A stretch of 53,923 bases of DNA from JBNLAN01 sp050302175 (GCA_050302175.1 JBNLAN010000038.1:1-53923), one strand, 5' to 3'; shown: positions 40,505 through 49,638, counted from the stretch's first letter. Notes: generated by a model not told the origin, from the letters alone. Translations and numbers: made by a program.

Positions 40505-41896
40505 ATGCATCATTCGGCCATGTCACAAACATCCCGCCACATCGAACTGCTCTCCCCGGCAGGCACCCTGCACAACATGCGCTACGCCTTCGCTTATGGC
40601 GCTGATGCCGTCTATGCCGGCCAGCCGCGTTATTCGCTCCGTGTTCGTAACAACGATTTTTTGCTGGAGAATCTGAAAACCGGCATCGATGAAGCGCACG
40701 CTCAGGGACGCAAATTCTATGTGGCGAGCAACCTCTTGCCGCATAACAACAAGATCAAAACCTACATGCGCGATATGGAGCCAGTGGTGGCGATGAAGCC
40801 GGATGCGCTGATCATGGCCGATCCGGGCCTGATGATGATGGTGCGAGAGCGTTTCCCCGAAATGCCGATCCATCTCTCCGTGCAGGCTAACACCATGAAC
40901 TGGGCAGCGGTGAAGTTTTGGCAGTCGGCCGGGGTCTCCCGCATCATTTTGTCGCGCGAGTTGTCCCTCGATGAAATCGAGGAGATTCGCCAGCAGTGCC
41001 CGGACATGGAGCTGGAGGTGTTCGTGCACGGTGCACTCTGCATCGCATACTCTGGCAGATGTTTGCTCTCCGGCTACTTCAACCACCGCGATGCCAATCA
41101 GGGCACATGCACCAACTCCTGCCGCTGGCAATATGACATAGCTGCAGCAGGCGAAGATGCCACCGGCGACATCATTCCGATCCGGGATATGAATGCGATC
41201 AAGTCGGAGCCTTTCTCCGATTGCGGTAATCTTGAGCGACATCCTGCAGCAGACGGTGTCTACCTGCTGGCCGAGGAGGGTCGGTCTAACGACCTGCTGC
41301 CGGTTTTTGAGGATGAGCACGGCACCTACATCATGAATTCGAAGGATTTGCGCGCTGTCGAGCATATCGAACGGCTGGTGAAGATCGGTGTGGACTCCCT
41401 GAAAATCGAAGGACGCACCAAGAGCCACTACTATGTGGCGCGTACCACGCAGATCTACCGGCAGGCCATCGACGATGCGCTGGCTGGCAAGCCCTTCGAC
41501 TGGTCGCTGGTCGGCAAGCTCGATGCGCTGGCGAATCGCGGCTACACGGATGGCTTCTACCAACGCCATCATACCGCCGAACATCAGAACTATGTGCACG
41601 GCTCTTCGCAGCTCTATTCGCAGCAGTTCGTCGGCGAGGTGGAGCGGTACGATGCCGAGAGTGGCACTGCCGAAGTGGTGGTGAAAAACAAATTCTCGGT
41701 CGGCGATTCCATCGAGCTGATCTCTCCCAACGGAAACACCACCTTCAGCGTCGATTCCATCTGGGATTTGCGGAATCGAGAAGAGAGAACAGAAGCCCCC
41801 GGCAGCGGCCACAAGGTGAAGATCAAGATTCCGGCCGATCCCGGGCCTTACGGCCTGCTGGCCCGCAATCTCTCGCCCGAAGCGCAGGCAGCTTGA
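40505..41896 (+). CDS. trhP: U32-family protein, tRNA hydroxylation protein TrhP (YegQ)
   Basis: 463 residues. AGGGGT lies five bases before the ATG at 40505; an ATG at 40520 would give a shorter form. N-terminal IELLSPAGTLHNMRYAFAYGADAVYAGQPRYSLRVRNNDF is diagnostic of U32 proteins. The cysteine motif CIAYSGRCLLSGYFNHRDANQGTCTNSCRW fits a cluster-binding site, and KIEGRTKSHYYVARTTQIYR is the late signature. The length and C-terminal extension match YegQ, known as TrhP, which makes 5-hydroxyuridine at position 34 of tRNAs using prephenate. I judge the family certain and the TrhP call likely. Confidence 0.9.
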   Translation: MHHSAMSQTSRHIELLSPAGTLHNMRYAFAYGADAVYAGQPRYSLRVRNNDFLLENLKTGIDEAHAQGRKFYVASNLLPHNNKIKTYMRDMEPVVAMKPDALIMADPGLMMMVRERFPEMPIHLSVQANTMNWAAVKFWQSAGVSRIILSRELSLDEIEEIRQQCPDMELEVFVHGALCIAYSGRCLLSGYFNHRDANQGTCTNSCRWQYDIAAAGEDATGDIIPIRDMNAIKSEPFSDCGNLERHPAADGVYLLAEEGRSNDLLPVFEDEHGTYIMNSKDLRAVEHIERLVKIGVDSLKIEGRTKSHYYVARTTQIYRQAIDDALAGKPFDWSLVGKLDALANRGYTDGFYQRHHTAEHQNYVHGSSQLYSQQFVGEVERYDAESGTAEVVVKNKFSVGDSIELISPNGNTTFSVDSIWDLRNREERTEAPGSGHKVKIKIPADPGPYGLLARNLSPEAQAA

Positions 41897-42038
41897 CCCC
41901 CGCCAGACGGTGGCTTTAATGGGCATGGCGGCCATTGTTCGCAGCGGTTTTTTACAATGAGGATTTGGTGACTGACGGGGATGCATGCGTCATCAGACCA
42001 GCTCCAATGCTCGCCGATGCATATTTCCCTGTATTTAA

Positions 42039-42788
42039 TTAGGGTAACTTGTCGCAGGATTCTATGGAGTTTAATTGAGCTGTTCGGCTCTTAATATTTG
42101 CCTCCATACACATGTTGGCAAGTAATGGGCTCATGGAGCCACCCATGGCAGCGTCATCAGCCTGTTTTGAGCAATCATCAATCGCTGTTTTTCTCCATTC
42201 TGTTTGGGCCGTCAGAAGCTTTTCATGGCAAACCACTGGTAAATGCTTGAGTTTATTCTCAATCACCAAATCCATGGCTATATCGTTATCTATAAAATAT
42301 AAATATGAGCACCTATTCATATTGAATTGGTATGAATCACAGTCACCTAATATCTTCTTTATTTCTTCTGAGGGCATGCCGCTACGACGTGATAACTCAG
42401 GCAGTTCGTTATTGAGCATTCTTTCGGTGCGAGCTTCTTTGTAGTCATTCGCCAATTTAGCGTTGCGTGATCTGTAAACCTCGGATAAGCAGTGAATTGG
42501 ATAAGGATTATCCTGATCGCATTTGTCCCTGATATTAGTTATCCATTGATGCTGCTCTTTGCGTAATTGTTGTCGCTTCTGCCCTGAGGACTCGCTAAGC
42601 ATATCCTTGAAAGCGCTGTTTAATTCGTCGTCAAGGCTGGATAAATCCAAGTCCGAACATATTAAGTTTTCAATGGAAGACAGTTTTTTGCTTTTGCAGT
42701 TAAATCCTGCCGCATAACTAAATGTCCCAGGAATTAACGCCAGGATCAGGATAGTCAGGGGGATCAATCGTACAGCATTTGTTGGCAT
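42039..42788 (-). CDS. Secreted LprI-like protein (DUF1311, lysozyme-inhibitor type)
   Basis: 249 residues with a signal peptide (LIPLTILILALIPGTFSYA). Residues about 30-110 resemble the DUF1311/LprI N-terminal domain: FNCKSKKLSSIENLICSDLDLSSLDDELNSAFKDML and LRKEQHQWITNIRDKCDQDNPYPIHCLSEVYRSRNAKL, with paired cysteines. A second, weaker repeat follows (CDSYQFNMNRCSYLYF, then LLTAQTEWRKTAIDDCSKQADDAAMGGSM). Members bind or inhibit lysozyme or other wall enzymes. The gene is noticeably AT-richer than its neighbours, and so is the next gene. Confidence 0.75.
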   Translation of the reverse strand: MPTNAVRLIPLTILILALIPGTFSYAAGFNCKSKKLSSIENLICSDLDLSSLDDELNSAFKDMLSESSGQKRQQLRKEQHQWITNIRDKCDQDNPYPIHCLSEVYRSRNAKLANDYKEARTERMLNNELPELSRRSGMPSEEIKKILGDCDSYQFNMNRCSYLYFIDNDIAMDLVIENKLKHLPVVCHEKLLTAQTEWRKTAIDDCSKQADDAAMGGSMSPLLANMCMEANIKSRTAQLNSIESCDKLP

Positions 42789-42942
42789 TTAGGTGATCCT
42801 CAGAAAATAGGGCATTACCCTAGGAGCAGGTGTTGAATCGTAGCGGTTAAGTATCCGCATTGTCGAGCAGCGAGCGAGTATCTTCATGGCGGGCCATTTC
42901 GGATGGCGCTTGAAGAACTCACATCACGTTCGATAATATAAA

Positions 42943-43359
42943 TTAGCTTTCGTTATAAAGTTTGGCGCCGACTATAGTTGCCACAAATAATTCGACCAAA
43001 CCCCATGTTGTGCCGATTATCGTGATCTGTAACGGCATAAAACCATATGCAACCATTGCTGCATTAGACCAGAAATAGGTGAATATCCAGACAACTCCGG
43101 ACACTACGATTATTGCTTTCAGATTGGAGTTATATTGGGGCCTAATGTTGGCATAAAGCCAAACGATAAAGATGCCCAGAACCAGTGACATAATTCCAAA
43201 ATAGGCCATGGCACGGTCGCTTAAAGGCGGTAGTCCCCGGGAGCTGAGTACAATATCCATGTCATTGCCAAGAAGGGGTACTAATGCGATTCCACAAACA
43301 TTGATCGCAATGCCTGCGACAATTCCGCTGGTCATCACACTTTTCAGGTTGATTGCCAT
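42943..43359 (-). CDS. Small membrane protein of unknown function
   Basis: 138 residues with four hydrophobic helices (about 9-29, 48-70, 80-100, 108-130). The short loops are rich in Asn and Ser. I recognise no family. Like the LprI-like gene next to it, it has a lower G+C content than the rest of the window, so the pair may have been acquired together. AGGAG lies upstream of the ATG. Confidence 0.65.
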   Translation of the reverse strand: MAINLKSVMTSGIVAGIAINVCGIALVPLLGNDMDIVLSSRGLPPLSDRAMAYFGIMSLVLGIFIVWLYANIRPQYNSNLKAIIVVSGVVWIFTYFWSNAAMVAYGFMPLQITIIGTTWGLVELFVATIVGAKLYNES

Positions 43360-43459
43360 GTGCGTCTCCTGATTGATTCATGCCTATTTCGCATCATATT
43401 TATTTAGAAACGCAATATAGGTTAGGCGATGGAAATGGCAAACGCCAAGCGAGCAGCGG

Positions 43460-44401
43460 TCATTTCGGATGATTTTTGAAGAACGCCCACATCACCTCAT
43501 CTGCCGAAACGTACGGGCTCGGCTTGTCGGCAAAAAAGCGCGGTTTGGTGCCGCCCGGCCAGGCGTGGCCCTGATCGTGAATCAGGTACTGCACCACCTC
43601 ATGACCTTTGCATCCTTTATTAAAAGTGATGACCCGGTAGTGCCCTGTCGGGTCGTTTTCGGTCTTCGGTATGGCACCGCAGTGATTTGCCTTGATCCAG
43701 AATCGATGCGTCTCGGCTGCCGAGGCAACATATACTGCTTTCCCTGCCGACTTGATCTGTTTGCCGCCTTTATAAGGGATGTGTTCGTCCTTACCACCAT
43801 TGAAAGCGATGACGGCGACCGGCGATGACGGAATCGGTGCCACGATCATCGGATCGGAAGCCTTTTTCTTGCCGCCAATGGAAGCGACAATCGGTGCAAT
43901 GGCAGCGATGCGGTTCGGGAAATGCCCCGCCAGAAAGTGGCAGAGAAAACCGCCATTGGAGATGCCGGTGGCGTGAATGCGTCGTGAGTCGATGCTCAGT
44001 TTGCCTTCCAGCTCGTCCAGCAACTTGCCTACAAAGCCGATGTCGTCGATGCCGTGTTTCATGGCGTAGCCGAAACCGAAGCCGACGTTCCAGGTCAGTA
44101 ATTTGTGTCTGAAGCGGCCACTGCCATTGGGTGCAACGAGGATGAAGCCTTCGCGGTCGGCGACTTCGGTAAGATGGTTGCTGTCGAGAAGCTGACGGGC
44201 ATTGCCTCCTCCGCCGTGGAAGGCCAGTACGAGTGGCAAGGCCTTGTGCCCGTCGTACTGTGGCGGCAGGTGCAGGATATAACTGCGCTCCCGGTCGGCG
44301 TGGGTCAGCGTTAAGGTGTATTCACCGGGGGCCTGCGGAAAGTCCGCTGCGATAGCCGAAGTTGCAATGAATAGAAAGGTGAAGAAAAATAGTGATCGCA
44401 T
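43460..44401 (-). CDS. Secreted esterase, LpqC/PHB-depolymerase-like
   Basis: 313 residues, an alpha/beta hydrolase with a signal peptide (SLFFFTFLFIATSAIA). PLVLAFHGGGGNARQLLDSNHLTEVADREGFILVAPNGSG holds the oxyanion-hole region. The nucleophile Ser is in GISNGGFL (GxSxG), the acid in GGKDEHIPYKGG, and the His in DQGHAWPGG. This matches the PHB depolymerase / feruloyl esterase family (LpqC, COG3509), which hydrolyses ester bonds in polymers or acylated sugars outside the cytoplasm. It is the last gene of a likely operon starting at 46919. Confidence 0.88.
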   Translation of the reverse strand: MRSLFFFTFLFIATSAIAADFPQAPGEYTLTLTHADRERSYILHLPPQYDGHKALPLVLAFHGGGGNARQLLDSNHLTEVADREGFILVAPNGSGRFRHKLLTWNVGFGFGYAMKHGIDDIGFVGKLLDELEGKLSIDSRRIHATGISNGGFLCHFLAGHFPNRIAAIAPIVASIGGKKKASDPMIVAPIPSSPVAVIAFNGGKDEHIPYKGGKQIKSAGKAVYVASAAETHRFWIKANHCGAIPKTENDPTGHYRVITFNKGCKGHEVVQYLIHDQGHAWPGGTKPRFFADKPSPYVSADEVMWAFFKNHPK

Positions 44402-44432
44402 ATGCCAATTGAAGTTGACGAATAGCAGAGCG

Positions 44433-44789
44433 TCAATCTGCGCCGGAGGTGTTCTCTCCCGCTTCGGCATCATCAAGAAGTGATCTGATCTCTTCAATGG
44501 CAGCAATATTGCCGGATTCGATCAGACCGATGATGTGATTCTCCACGATGCGGGGTAGCGGATACGATTCATCTTTGGGGCCGCGCGAGTAGGTGATGAA
44601 GCCATTCAGGAATCGTTCCAGCCCCTCGTCGTTCAGCTTTTCATAGTTGCGGTGTTGCGAGCCCGCCATGTAGCTCTTGATCTGGCTGCTCGAAAGCGCG
44701 AGGCCGCCCAGCTCGAAAATCTCTTTGATCTCAAAATGCTTCAGATTGCTGGCAATCGCCATTTTTTTTAGCACGGAATTGTTATTCAT
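44433..44789 (-). CDS. YehS-like protein (DUF1456)
   Basis: 118 residues from ATG 44789. NSVLKKMAIASNLKHFEIKEIFELGGLALSSSQIKSYMAG and LERFLNGFITYSRG are the hallmark of DUF1456 (YehS). It is helical and cytoplasmic. Family members occur in pairs of similar domains; this is a single-domain form, and the C-terminal tail is acidic (DDAEAGENTSGAD). The role is unknown. The start overlaps the upstream STAS-like gene by eight bases, so translation is probably coupled. Confidence 0.85.
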   Translation of the reverse strand: MNNNSVLKKMAIASNLKHFEIKEIFELGGLALSSSQIKSYMAGSQHRNYEKLNDEGLERFLNGFITYSRGPKDESYPLPRIVENHIIGLIESGNIAAIEEIRSLLDDAEAGENTSGAD

Positions 44790-45189
44790 CAAGGGCCTCT
44801 TTTTTTTCCAGCGCCCAGTTACGAGCCGCATTCATATCACGAAAGACTTCGGCCTTGAGGCTGCCGACGGCATACATGCCGTCGAGCAGGCTAGCATAGG
44901 TTTGTGCAATCAGTGTGGCTTCTTCTCCTGTTACCACAATGGCAATGCAGGAGCTGCGTGTCGGTGTGTCCAGCGTGCGGCGAATTGAGGCCAGTGCATG
45001 AATCTCGCTGCGGGAAAGCGCAACTTCATGCACGCCGGTCAGATCCACCAGTTCGTTGTAGTTGGCGATATGCGGGTTCTCTTTCCACGATTCGGAGAGG
45101 TAGGAGCTGATATCTTCGATATGCAGCGGACCTTGCCAGACGGAGGTGACAAGCCTGGCCTCATCGTCGATATGGTAGTTATAGGGCAA
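44782..45189 (-). CDS. SpoIIAA-like STAS-fold protein
   Basis: 135 residues. The pattern YNYHIDDEARLVTSVWQGPLHIEDISSYLSESWKENPHIANYNELVDLTGVHEVALSRSEIHALASIR matches the SpoIIAA-like/STAS fold seen in small bacterial proteins with no kinase nearby. It is cytoplasmic and probably protein-binding. No anti-sigma or kinase partner is encoded in the window. It ends within the first codons of the DUF1456 gene. Confidence 0.7.
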   Translation of the reverse strand: MPYNYHIDDEARLVTSVWQGPLHIEDISSYLSESWKENPHIANYNELVDLTGVHEVALSRSEIHALASIRRTLDTPTRSSCIAIVVTGEEATLIAQTYASLLDGMYAVGSLKAEVFRDMNAARNWALEKKEALDE

Positions 45190-45205
45190 GAGTGGTTTTC
45201 CGTGG

Positions 45206-45643
45206 CTACTGACGGAAAAGATCGCGCAAATGCTCGATACGTTGCCGGTTCACCCCAAAATCGGAGTGGCCGACACGGGATGCCGAACGCACATGCACTA
45301 CGGTCTGGTCGGTGGGCAGGTAAAACTCCACGTCATCTACGAAGCGGAAAATCTGTGAGGTAAATTCGGCATGGATATAGCCATCCTCTTTGCTGACGAT
45401 CTTTACGCGCTCTTCTGAATTCAGGATGGAAAGCAGCTTTTCGCGGGCATCGCTGCGCTCGCCTTCGTAAAAGAACGGGGCGATGGCGTGCTCCTCGGTG
45501 CCGTATTGCGAGCAGACGCAGTTTGGTGTGTCCGGACAGGGGGCGAGCCGGTTGTTGTGCAGCCCCAGCGTGGAAGGGGGAGAGCCAGCACAGCCGACCA
45601 GTAAAGTGGTAAATAGTGCAGCAATGCGTCCGCGTTTTTTCAT
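45206..45643 (-). CDS. DUF1499 lipoprotein
   Basis: 145 residues. The signal peptide ends in the lipobox LVGC (Cys18). The mature part starts NRLAPCPDTPNCVCSQYG, the conserved Cys-rich DUF1499 opening, and contains DGYIHAEFTSQIFRFVDDVEFYLP and VHVRSASRVGHSDFGVNRQRIEHLRD. The family is found in many proteobacteria and plastids with unknown function; it is expected on the periplasmic face of a membrane. Its ATG overlaps the preceding lipoprotein stop by ATGA. Confidence 0.92.
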   Translation of the reverse strand: MKKRGRIAALFTTLLVGCAGSPPSTLGLHNNRLAPCPDTPNCVCSQYGTEEHAIAPFFYEGERSDAREKLLSILNSEERVKIVSKEDGYIHAEFTSQIFRFVDDVEFYLPTDQTVVHVRSASRVGHSDFGVNRQRIEHLRDLFRQ

Positions 45644-46068
45644 GTCTGCAAATCTCCTGTGCTGCCAATTAGCGCATGAATTCCGAATTGTAGCAGTTGG
45701 GCGGAGTGGTTATCGACAACGAACACAAACTCTTCCTGAGCTATTTTCAGCGTAAAGCGAGCCCGATATTGCAGTGAAACGATGGTGGCATCGGATTGTT
45801 TGTTGACGGTTGCTCCAAGCAGGTTCAGATCGATCAGGGTGCCGTATTCATTGCGGGTTTGTGCGAGGAAGTCCATGAGCGTTTGCCGGTTCGCCGACGC
45901 AAGCAGCTCTTCGGATGCACTATCAAGAATGGCATCGAATTGTCGGGCGTCCAGTCGGGCATGGAATTCACGCACGCCTGCTTCGGCAGACTCCCGGCTT
46001 GATGTGAAGCCACAGCCCATCAGCAGCATTAATGGCAGCGCAGTGAGAAGAGTGATTCGATATTTCAT
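45640..46068 (-). CDS. Lipoprotein, DUF4019-like
   Basis: 142 residues. The lipobox is LMGC with Cys19. The remainder has the NTF2-like shape of DUF4019/DUF3887 proteins: SAEAGVREFHARLDARQFDAILDSASEELLASANRQTLMDFLAQTRNEYGTL, then AVVSLQYRARF-like strands (TIVSLQYRARFTLKIAQEEFVFVVDN). It is envelope-anchored and of unknown function. It sits 29 bases after the ceramidase-like gene and overlaps the DUF1499 gene, so all are probably in one transcript. Confidence 0.8.
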   Translation of the reverse strand: MKYRITLLTALPLMLLMGCGFTSSRESAEAGVREFHARLDARQFDAILDSASEELLASANRQTLMDFLAQTRNEYGTLIDLNLLGATVNKQSDATIVSLQYRARFTLKIAQEEFVFVVDNHSAQLLQFGIHALIGSTGDLQT

Positions 46069-46097
46069 GCCTGCAGATGATAACGCATCCGGCGCCT

Positions 46098-46919
46098 TCA
46101 GTAATTATCGCTTGCGAACTTCATTTTATGGAATTTATTGACCGGAATACGGTAGCGGAGCATATCGACAATCATCAAAATGGCGATGGATGCCAGGATA
46201 TGCTTAATGGTATGGCCGCTGAGCATCTGCATGGTGAAATCGAAAATAACCTTATCGAAATATTCAGCGGCCCGTGCCGCGATATAGAGGGCAATCAGCC
46301 AGCCGAAACGGTCTTCGCGGCTGTAGCGGGCAGGCAGGAAAAGCAGCATATAGATAATCAGCAGTGCGGGCAGCGTCTGCATCAGCAGATAGGGCCGGAG
46401 GTCGCCTGCCCCCGCGCTTTCAGTCTGCACCCAGTAGTACACACTCCAGATGCCGATGCCGACAAGCAGAGGCAACAGGGTGATGCCGAATCGGGGACCG
46501 ATGTGTTCACTGAGCACTGCGGAAAGCAGGGCGGCAATAATCAGGGTGATGGGCAGGCGATCCCACACAAGGGTGCTGTTGTCGGGAGAGAGATGATACC
46601 AGGCAGAGCCGAAGCAGGTGAGTATCGCGGCCAGGAAGAAGAGTGCATAAGCCAGTGTTTCCCACTTGTTTTCAAATTGAGGAGCCGTCTTCGATGGCCT
46701 GTACATTGCCATGAGCCCCCAGATGCCTGCGATCAGGAACAGCAGATTGGATACAACATCCATGAAATTAGGAATACCGAGAAGGGTGCGTGAATCTCCG
46801 AACTGATGATATTCAGGGGGTTGCGGGATAGGCGGAATGAACAGCATGCCGACAATGGCGGCAACGGTGATGCTGATAAGGACAAAGTAGTGTTTTTGCT
46901 TATAGGTACTGGAAGACAT
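46098..46919 (-). CDS. Ceramidase/CREST-superfamily membrane hydrolase
   Basis: 273 residues with about seven helices. The zinc-site pattern of alkaline ceramidases (CREST superfamily, PF05875) is present: CFGSAWYHLSPDNSTLVWDRLPI with Ser, His and Asp, and GHTIKHILASIAI with two His in a late helix. NFMDVVSNLLFLIAGIWGL is the usual early motif. Family members hydrolyse amide bonds of ceramide-like lipids in the membrane. Bacteria seldom make ceramide, so the substrate may be another lipid. It seems to lead a six-gene run down to 43460. Confidence 0.82.
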   Translation of the reverse strand: MSSSTYKQKHYFVLISITVAAIVGMLFIPPIPQPPEYHQFGDSRTLLGIPNFMDVVSNLLFLIAGIWGLMAMYRPSKTAPQFENKWETLAYALFFLAAILTCFGSAWYHLSPDNSTLVWDRLPITLIIAALLSAVLSEHIGPRFGITLLPLLVGIGIWSVYYWVQTESAGAGDLRPYLLMQTLPALLIIYMLLFLPARYSREDRFGWLIALYIAARAAEYFDKVIFDFTMQMLSGHTIKHILASIAILMIVDMLRYRIPVNKFHKMKFASDNY

Positions 46920-47033
46920 GGCGCGGTATCCTGATGCAGGGAATTCGGCTCGTAAAGTGAGCTAAGACACGCTTGCACTGCCCGGTATGCAAAGTAAAGT
47001 AGCAGGCTTCGAATGATTTCGAGGGGAGGCGTT

Positions 47034-47600
47034 ATGGCTGATGAGAGTAAGGAGTTCCTGCAACAGATTGCACAGGGCGAGAATCTGTATCGTGCGGATC
47101 TTTCCGGGCTGGACTTTTCCGGTCAGGATCTATCGGGAGCAAAACTGATTGGCGCCAATCTCTCCGGCTGCAATTTTTCGAATGCCAACCTGAAAGGTGC
47201 CGATCTGGCAGCCGCCAATATCGAAGGGGCCAATTTCGATGGTGCCAATCTTGAAGGGGTACGCTTCAAGATCACCACGGATGAGCTGCTGGCGCGTATC
47301 GCCAACGGGCAAAATATGGGTGGGCTCAACCTGTCAGGCATGGATCTTTCGGGGCTTGATCTCACCTATGCCAAGCTTTCCGGCGCCAATCTCTCCGGCT
47401 GCAATTTGGAAAACAGCGATCTCAGGGGCGCTATTCTTTACGAAGCGAACCTCACCTATGCCAACTTGCGCGGTGCTGATCTGCGCGGTGCCGCTTTACG
47501 CCGGGCCAATTTCACCCGTTCCAATCGCACCAACACCAAAGTAAAACGCAATTCGATGAAGGGTGCTTATATCACCGGGCCAACGGCATACGTGGACTAA
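47034..47600 (+). CDS. Pentapeptide-repeat protein
   Basis: 188 residues from the ATG at 47034, with GGGGAGG just upstream; the ATG at 47013 precedes that site and is less likely. About 25 A(D/N)LXX repeats in two blocks, e.g. LYRADLSGLDFSGQDLSGAKL and GADLRGAALRRANFTRSN, form a right-handed quadrilateral beta-helix. A short break (VRFKITTDELLARIANGQNM) lies between the blocks. Some pentapeptide proteins mimic DNA and bind gyrase, but most have unknown roles. No immunity or effector neighbour is obvious. Confidence 0.92.
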   Translation: MADESKEFLQQIAQGENLYRADLSGLDFSGQDLSGAKLIGANLSGCNFSNANLKGADLAAANIEGANFDGANLEGVRFKITTDELLARIANGQNMGGLNLSGMDLSGLDLTYAKLSGANLSGCNLENSDLRGAILYEANLTYANLRGADLRGAALRRANFTRSNRTNTKVKRNSMKGAYITGPTAYVD

Positions 47601-47761
47601 ATCGGGCGACAGGCGAAAATTAACCGCAGAAGTGTGATCTGCATCAGAGCGCCTTCGTGAAAGAGTGAAACCCTACGGACATGCTGCCCGGCCCGAAGCC
47701 GGATACCAGAAGGCCGGATATTGACGGCCATTTGCAGGCAATCTGTGAAAGGGAGTCTTTC

Positions 47762-48649
47762 ATGAAGGTGAAATTCTGGGGGGTGAGAGGCTCGATACCG
47801 GTGCCCGGGCCGAAGACGGTGCGCTATGGCGGCAATACCACCTGTATCGAGGTGCGCACCAGCGATAACCAGTTGATTATCCTTGATGCCGGTACAGGCA
47901 TTTATCCATTGTCGGTGGCGCTTGTTGATGAACTTCCGGTCAGGGCGCACATATTCAATACGCATACGCATTGGGATCATATTCAGGGGCTTCCCTATTT
48001 TATTCCGCTGTTTCTTCCGGAGAACAAAGTCACCATTTACGGGGCCTTTGATCCTGTCTCGCAGACCAGTATTTCCGAAATCCTTTCCGTGCAGATGCAG
48101 CACCGGTTTTTTCCGGTCAGTGAAGTGGAGTTGCAGGCCGACATTGGGTTTCGCACGTTGCGTGAACAGGAGAAGATCAAAATCGGAAACGCCACGGTCA
48201 CTCCCTATCTGATGAATCATCCGGTCGTCAATTATGGCTATCGCATCGAAGATAATGGGAAATCAATGTTTTTTACCGGCGACCATGAGCCGCCGTACAA
48301 CTCCAGCATATCGAAGGGTGCGGCATACAAAAAAGATGAAGCGGCACTGGCGGCGCTTCGGGAATCAATCGTGGAGAGTATACGGGATGTCGATGTGCTG
48401 ATTGCCGACGCTGCTTATACCAAGCAAGAGTATCCGGCCAAGCAGGGCTGGGGCCATGGCACCTTCGATTCCAGTATCCGGCTGGCGCAGCAGGCAGGGG
48501 CCAAGCATCTTTACTGCACGCACCATGAACCCAATCGTGATGACGATAGTCTTGAGCGCGTGTTTGCCGAGGCTCTTGAGCAGCGCGAGCACTTTGAAGA
48601 TGAGCCGGAATATTTTCTGGCGCGTGAGGGATTAACCATCGAGGTGTAG
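47762..48649 (+). CDS. MBL-fold metallo-hydrolase (class II phosphodiesterase-like)
   Basis: 295 residues, starting MKVKFWGVRGSIPVPGPKTVRYGGNTTCIEV. The metal-binding motif THTHWDHIQG is at about 67-76, with a later GDHEPPYN and CTHHEPNRDDD. This pattern matches the MBL group close to cAMP phosphodiesterase class II and PhnP-like enzymes. The C-terminal part (FDSSIRLAQQAGAKHLYCTHHEP) supports this. The substrate is unknown. GGGAG lies before the ATG; an earlier TTG or ATG in frame has no ribosome site. Confidence 0.88.
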   Translation: MKVKFWGVRGSIPVPGPKTVRYGGNTTCIEVRTSDNQLIILDAGTGIYPLSVALVDELPVRAHIFNTHTHWDHIQGLPYFIPLFLPENKVTIYGAFDPVSQTSISEILSVQMQHRFFPVSEVELQADIGFRTLREQEKIKIGNATVTPYLMNHPVVNYGYRIEDNGKSMFFTGDHEPPYNSSISKGAAYKKDEAALAALRESIVESIRDVDVLIADAAYTKQEYPAKQGWGHGTFDSSIRLAQQAGAKHLYCTHHEPNRDDDSLERVFAEALEQREHFEDEPEYFLAREGLTIEV

Positions 48650-48687
48650 CCCTCGCAGCTGGCCACGGCATCGTCTATGTTGGGCAC

Positions 48688-49638
48688 ATGCAGCAGAATC
48701 ATTCAGTGGGAGTCTGGTTGGCCGGGGAGTCCGAAGTGTATGGCTTCGGTGATGGGCACCCGTTTGGGCCGGAGCGGCAAGCGGCGTTCTGGAAAGAGGC
48801 AGCAGATCAGGGCCTGGCTGCGCAAGTGCGCCAGTATTCCCTGCATGCTGCAAACGATGATTCGCTTTTAGGCTTTCACACGCCGGAGTATCTTGCACTG
48901 GTTAAACGCTTGTCGGAACGCGGTGAGGGTTATCTCGATTTTGGCGATACCCCGGCTTTTAAGGGGGTGTATGAGATTGCGGCGGGCGTTGCCGGAGCCG
49001 TGAATGGCGCAGCCGATGCCATCATCAGCGGTGAAGTTGTGCGTGGCTTTGTGCCGATTGCCGGGCTGCACCATGCCCGGCGGGAGCGTGCGGCTGGCTT
49101 CTGTGTTTTCAACGATATCGGTATTGTAATCGAGCATCTGCGTGCCGTGCACGGGCTCAGGCGAATCGCCTATATCGATATCGATGCCCATCATGGCGAC
49201 GGGGTCTTTTATGCGTTTGAAGAGGATGCCGATGTGTGGATTGCCGACCTTCATGAGGATGGCCGCTATCTCTATCCCGGCACAGGTTTTGCGGAGGAGA
49301 CAGGCAAGGGCGAGGCGAAAGGCACGAAGCTGAATCTGCCGCTGCCGCCGAACGCAGGTGATCATGAGTTTAACGAACTTTGGCCCGAAGCGCTGGCGCA
49401 TATCGAAAGCGCGAAGCCGGAGTTTATCATTTTGCAGTGTGGTGCTGATTCCATCGCGGGTGACCCCATCACGCATCTGAGGCTCTCGCCTGCATCGCAT
49501 GCCCGGGCAGCGGCTGATTTGTGTAAAGTGGCGGATTGTTGCTGCGCCGGGCGATTACTGGCACTTGGGGGCGGCGGCTACAATCGTGCGAACCTTGCTG
49601 CAGCGTGGTGCGCGGTAGTGGAGGCGATGCTGGCCTGA
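48688..49638 (+). CDS. Histone-deacetylase-family (AcuC/AphA-like) amidohydrolase
   Basis: 316 residues in the arginase/deacetylase fold. The zinc-site motifs are present: GLHHARRERAAGFCVFNDIGI (His-His), YIDIDAHHGDGVFYAFEEDADVWIADLHEDGRYLYPGTG near 162-200 (Asp, His), and QCGADSIAGDP. Bacterial members deacetylate acetoin-pathway enzymes, polyamines or acetylated lysine. The MBL gene ends 38 bases upstream and could share a transcript. The start has no clear ribosome site, so a few residues either way are possible. Confidence 0.92.
   Translation: MQQNHSVGVWLAGESEVYGFGDGHPFGPERQAAFWKEAADQGLAAQVRQYSLHAANDDSLLGFHTPEYLALVKRLSERGEGYLDFGDTPAFKGVYEIAAGVAGAVNGAADAIISGEVVRGFVPIAGLHHARRERAAGFCVFNDIGIVIEHLRAVHGLRRIAYIDIDAHHGDGVFYAFEEDADVWIADLHEDGRYLYPGTGFAEETGKGEAKGTKLNLPLPPNAGDHEFNELWPEALAHIESAKPEFIILQCGADSIAGDPITHLRLSPASHARAAADLCKVADCCCAGRLLALGGGGYNRANLAAAWCAVVEAMLA

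Noticed and set aside
40523..41986. 487-codon minus-strand frame over trhP
   Set aside because: Antisense to a clear U32 protein; the amino-acid composition is that of a shadow frame.
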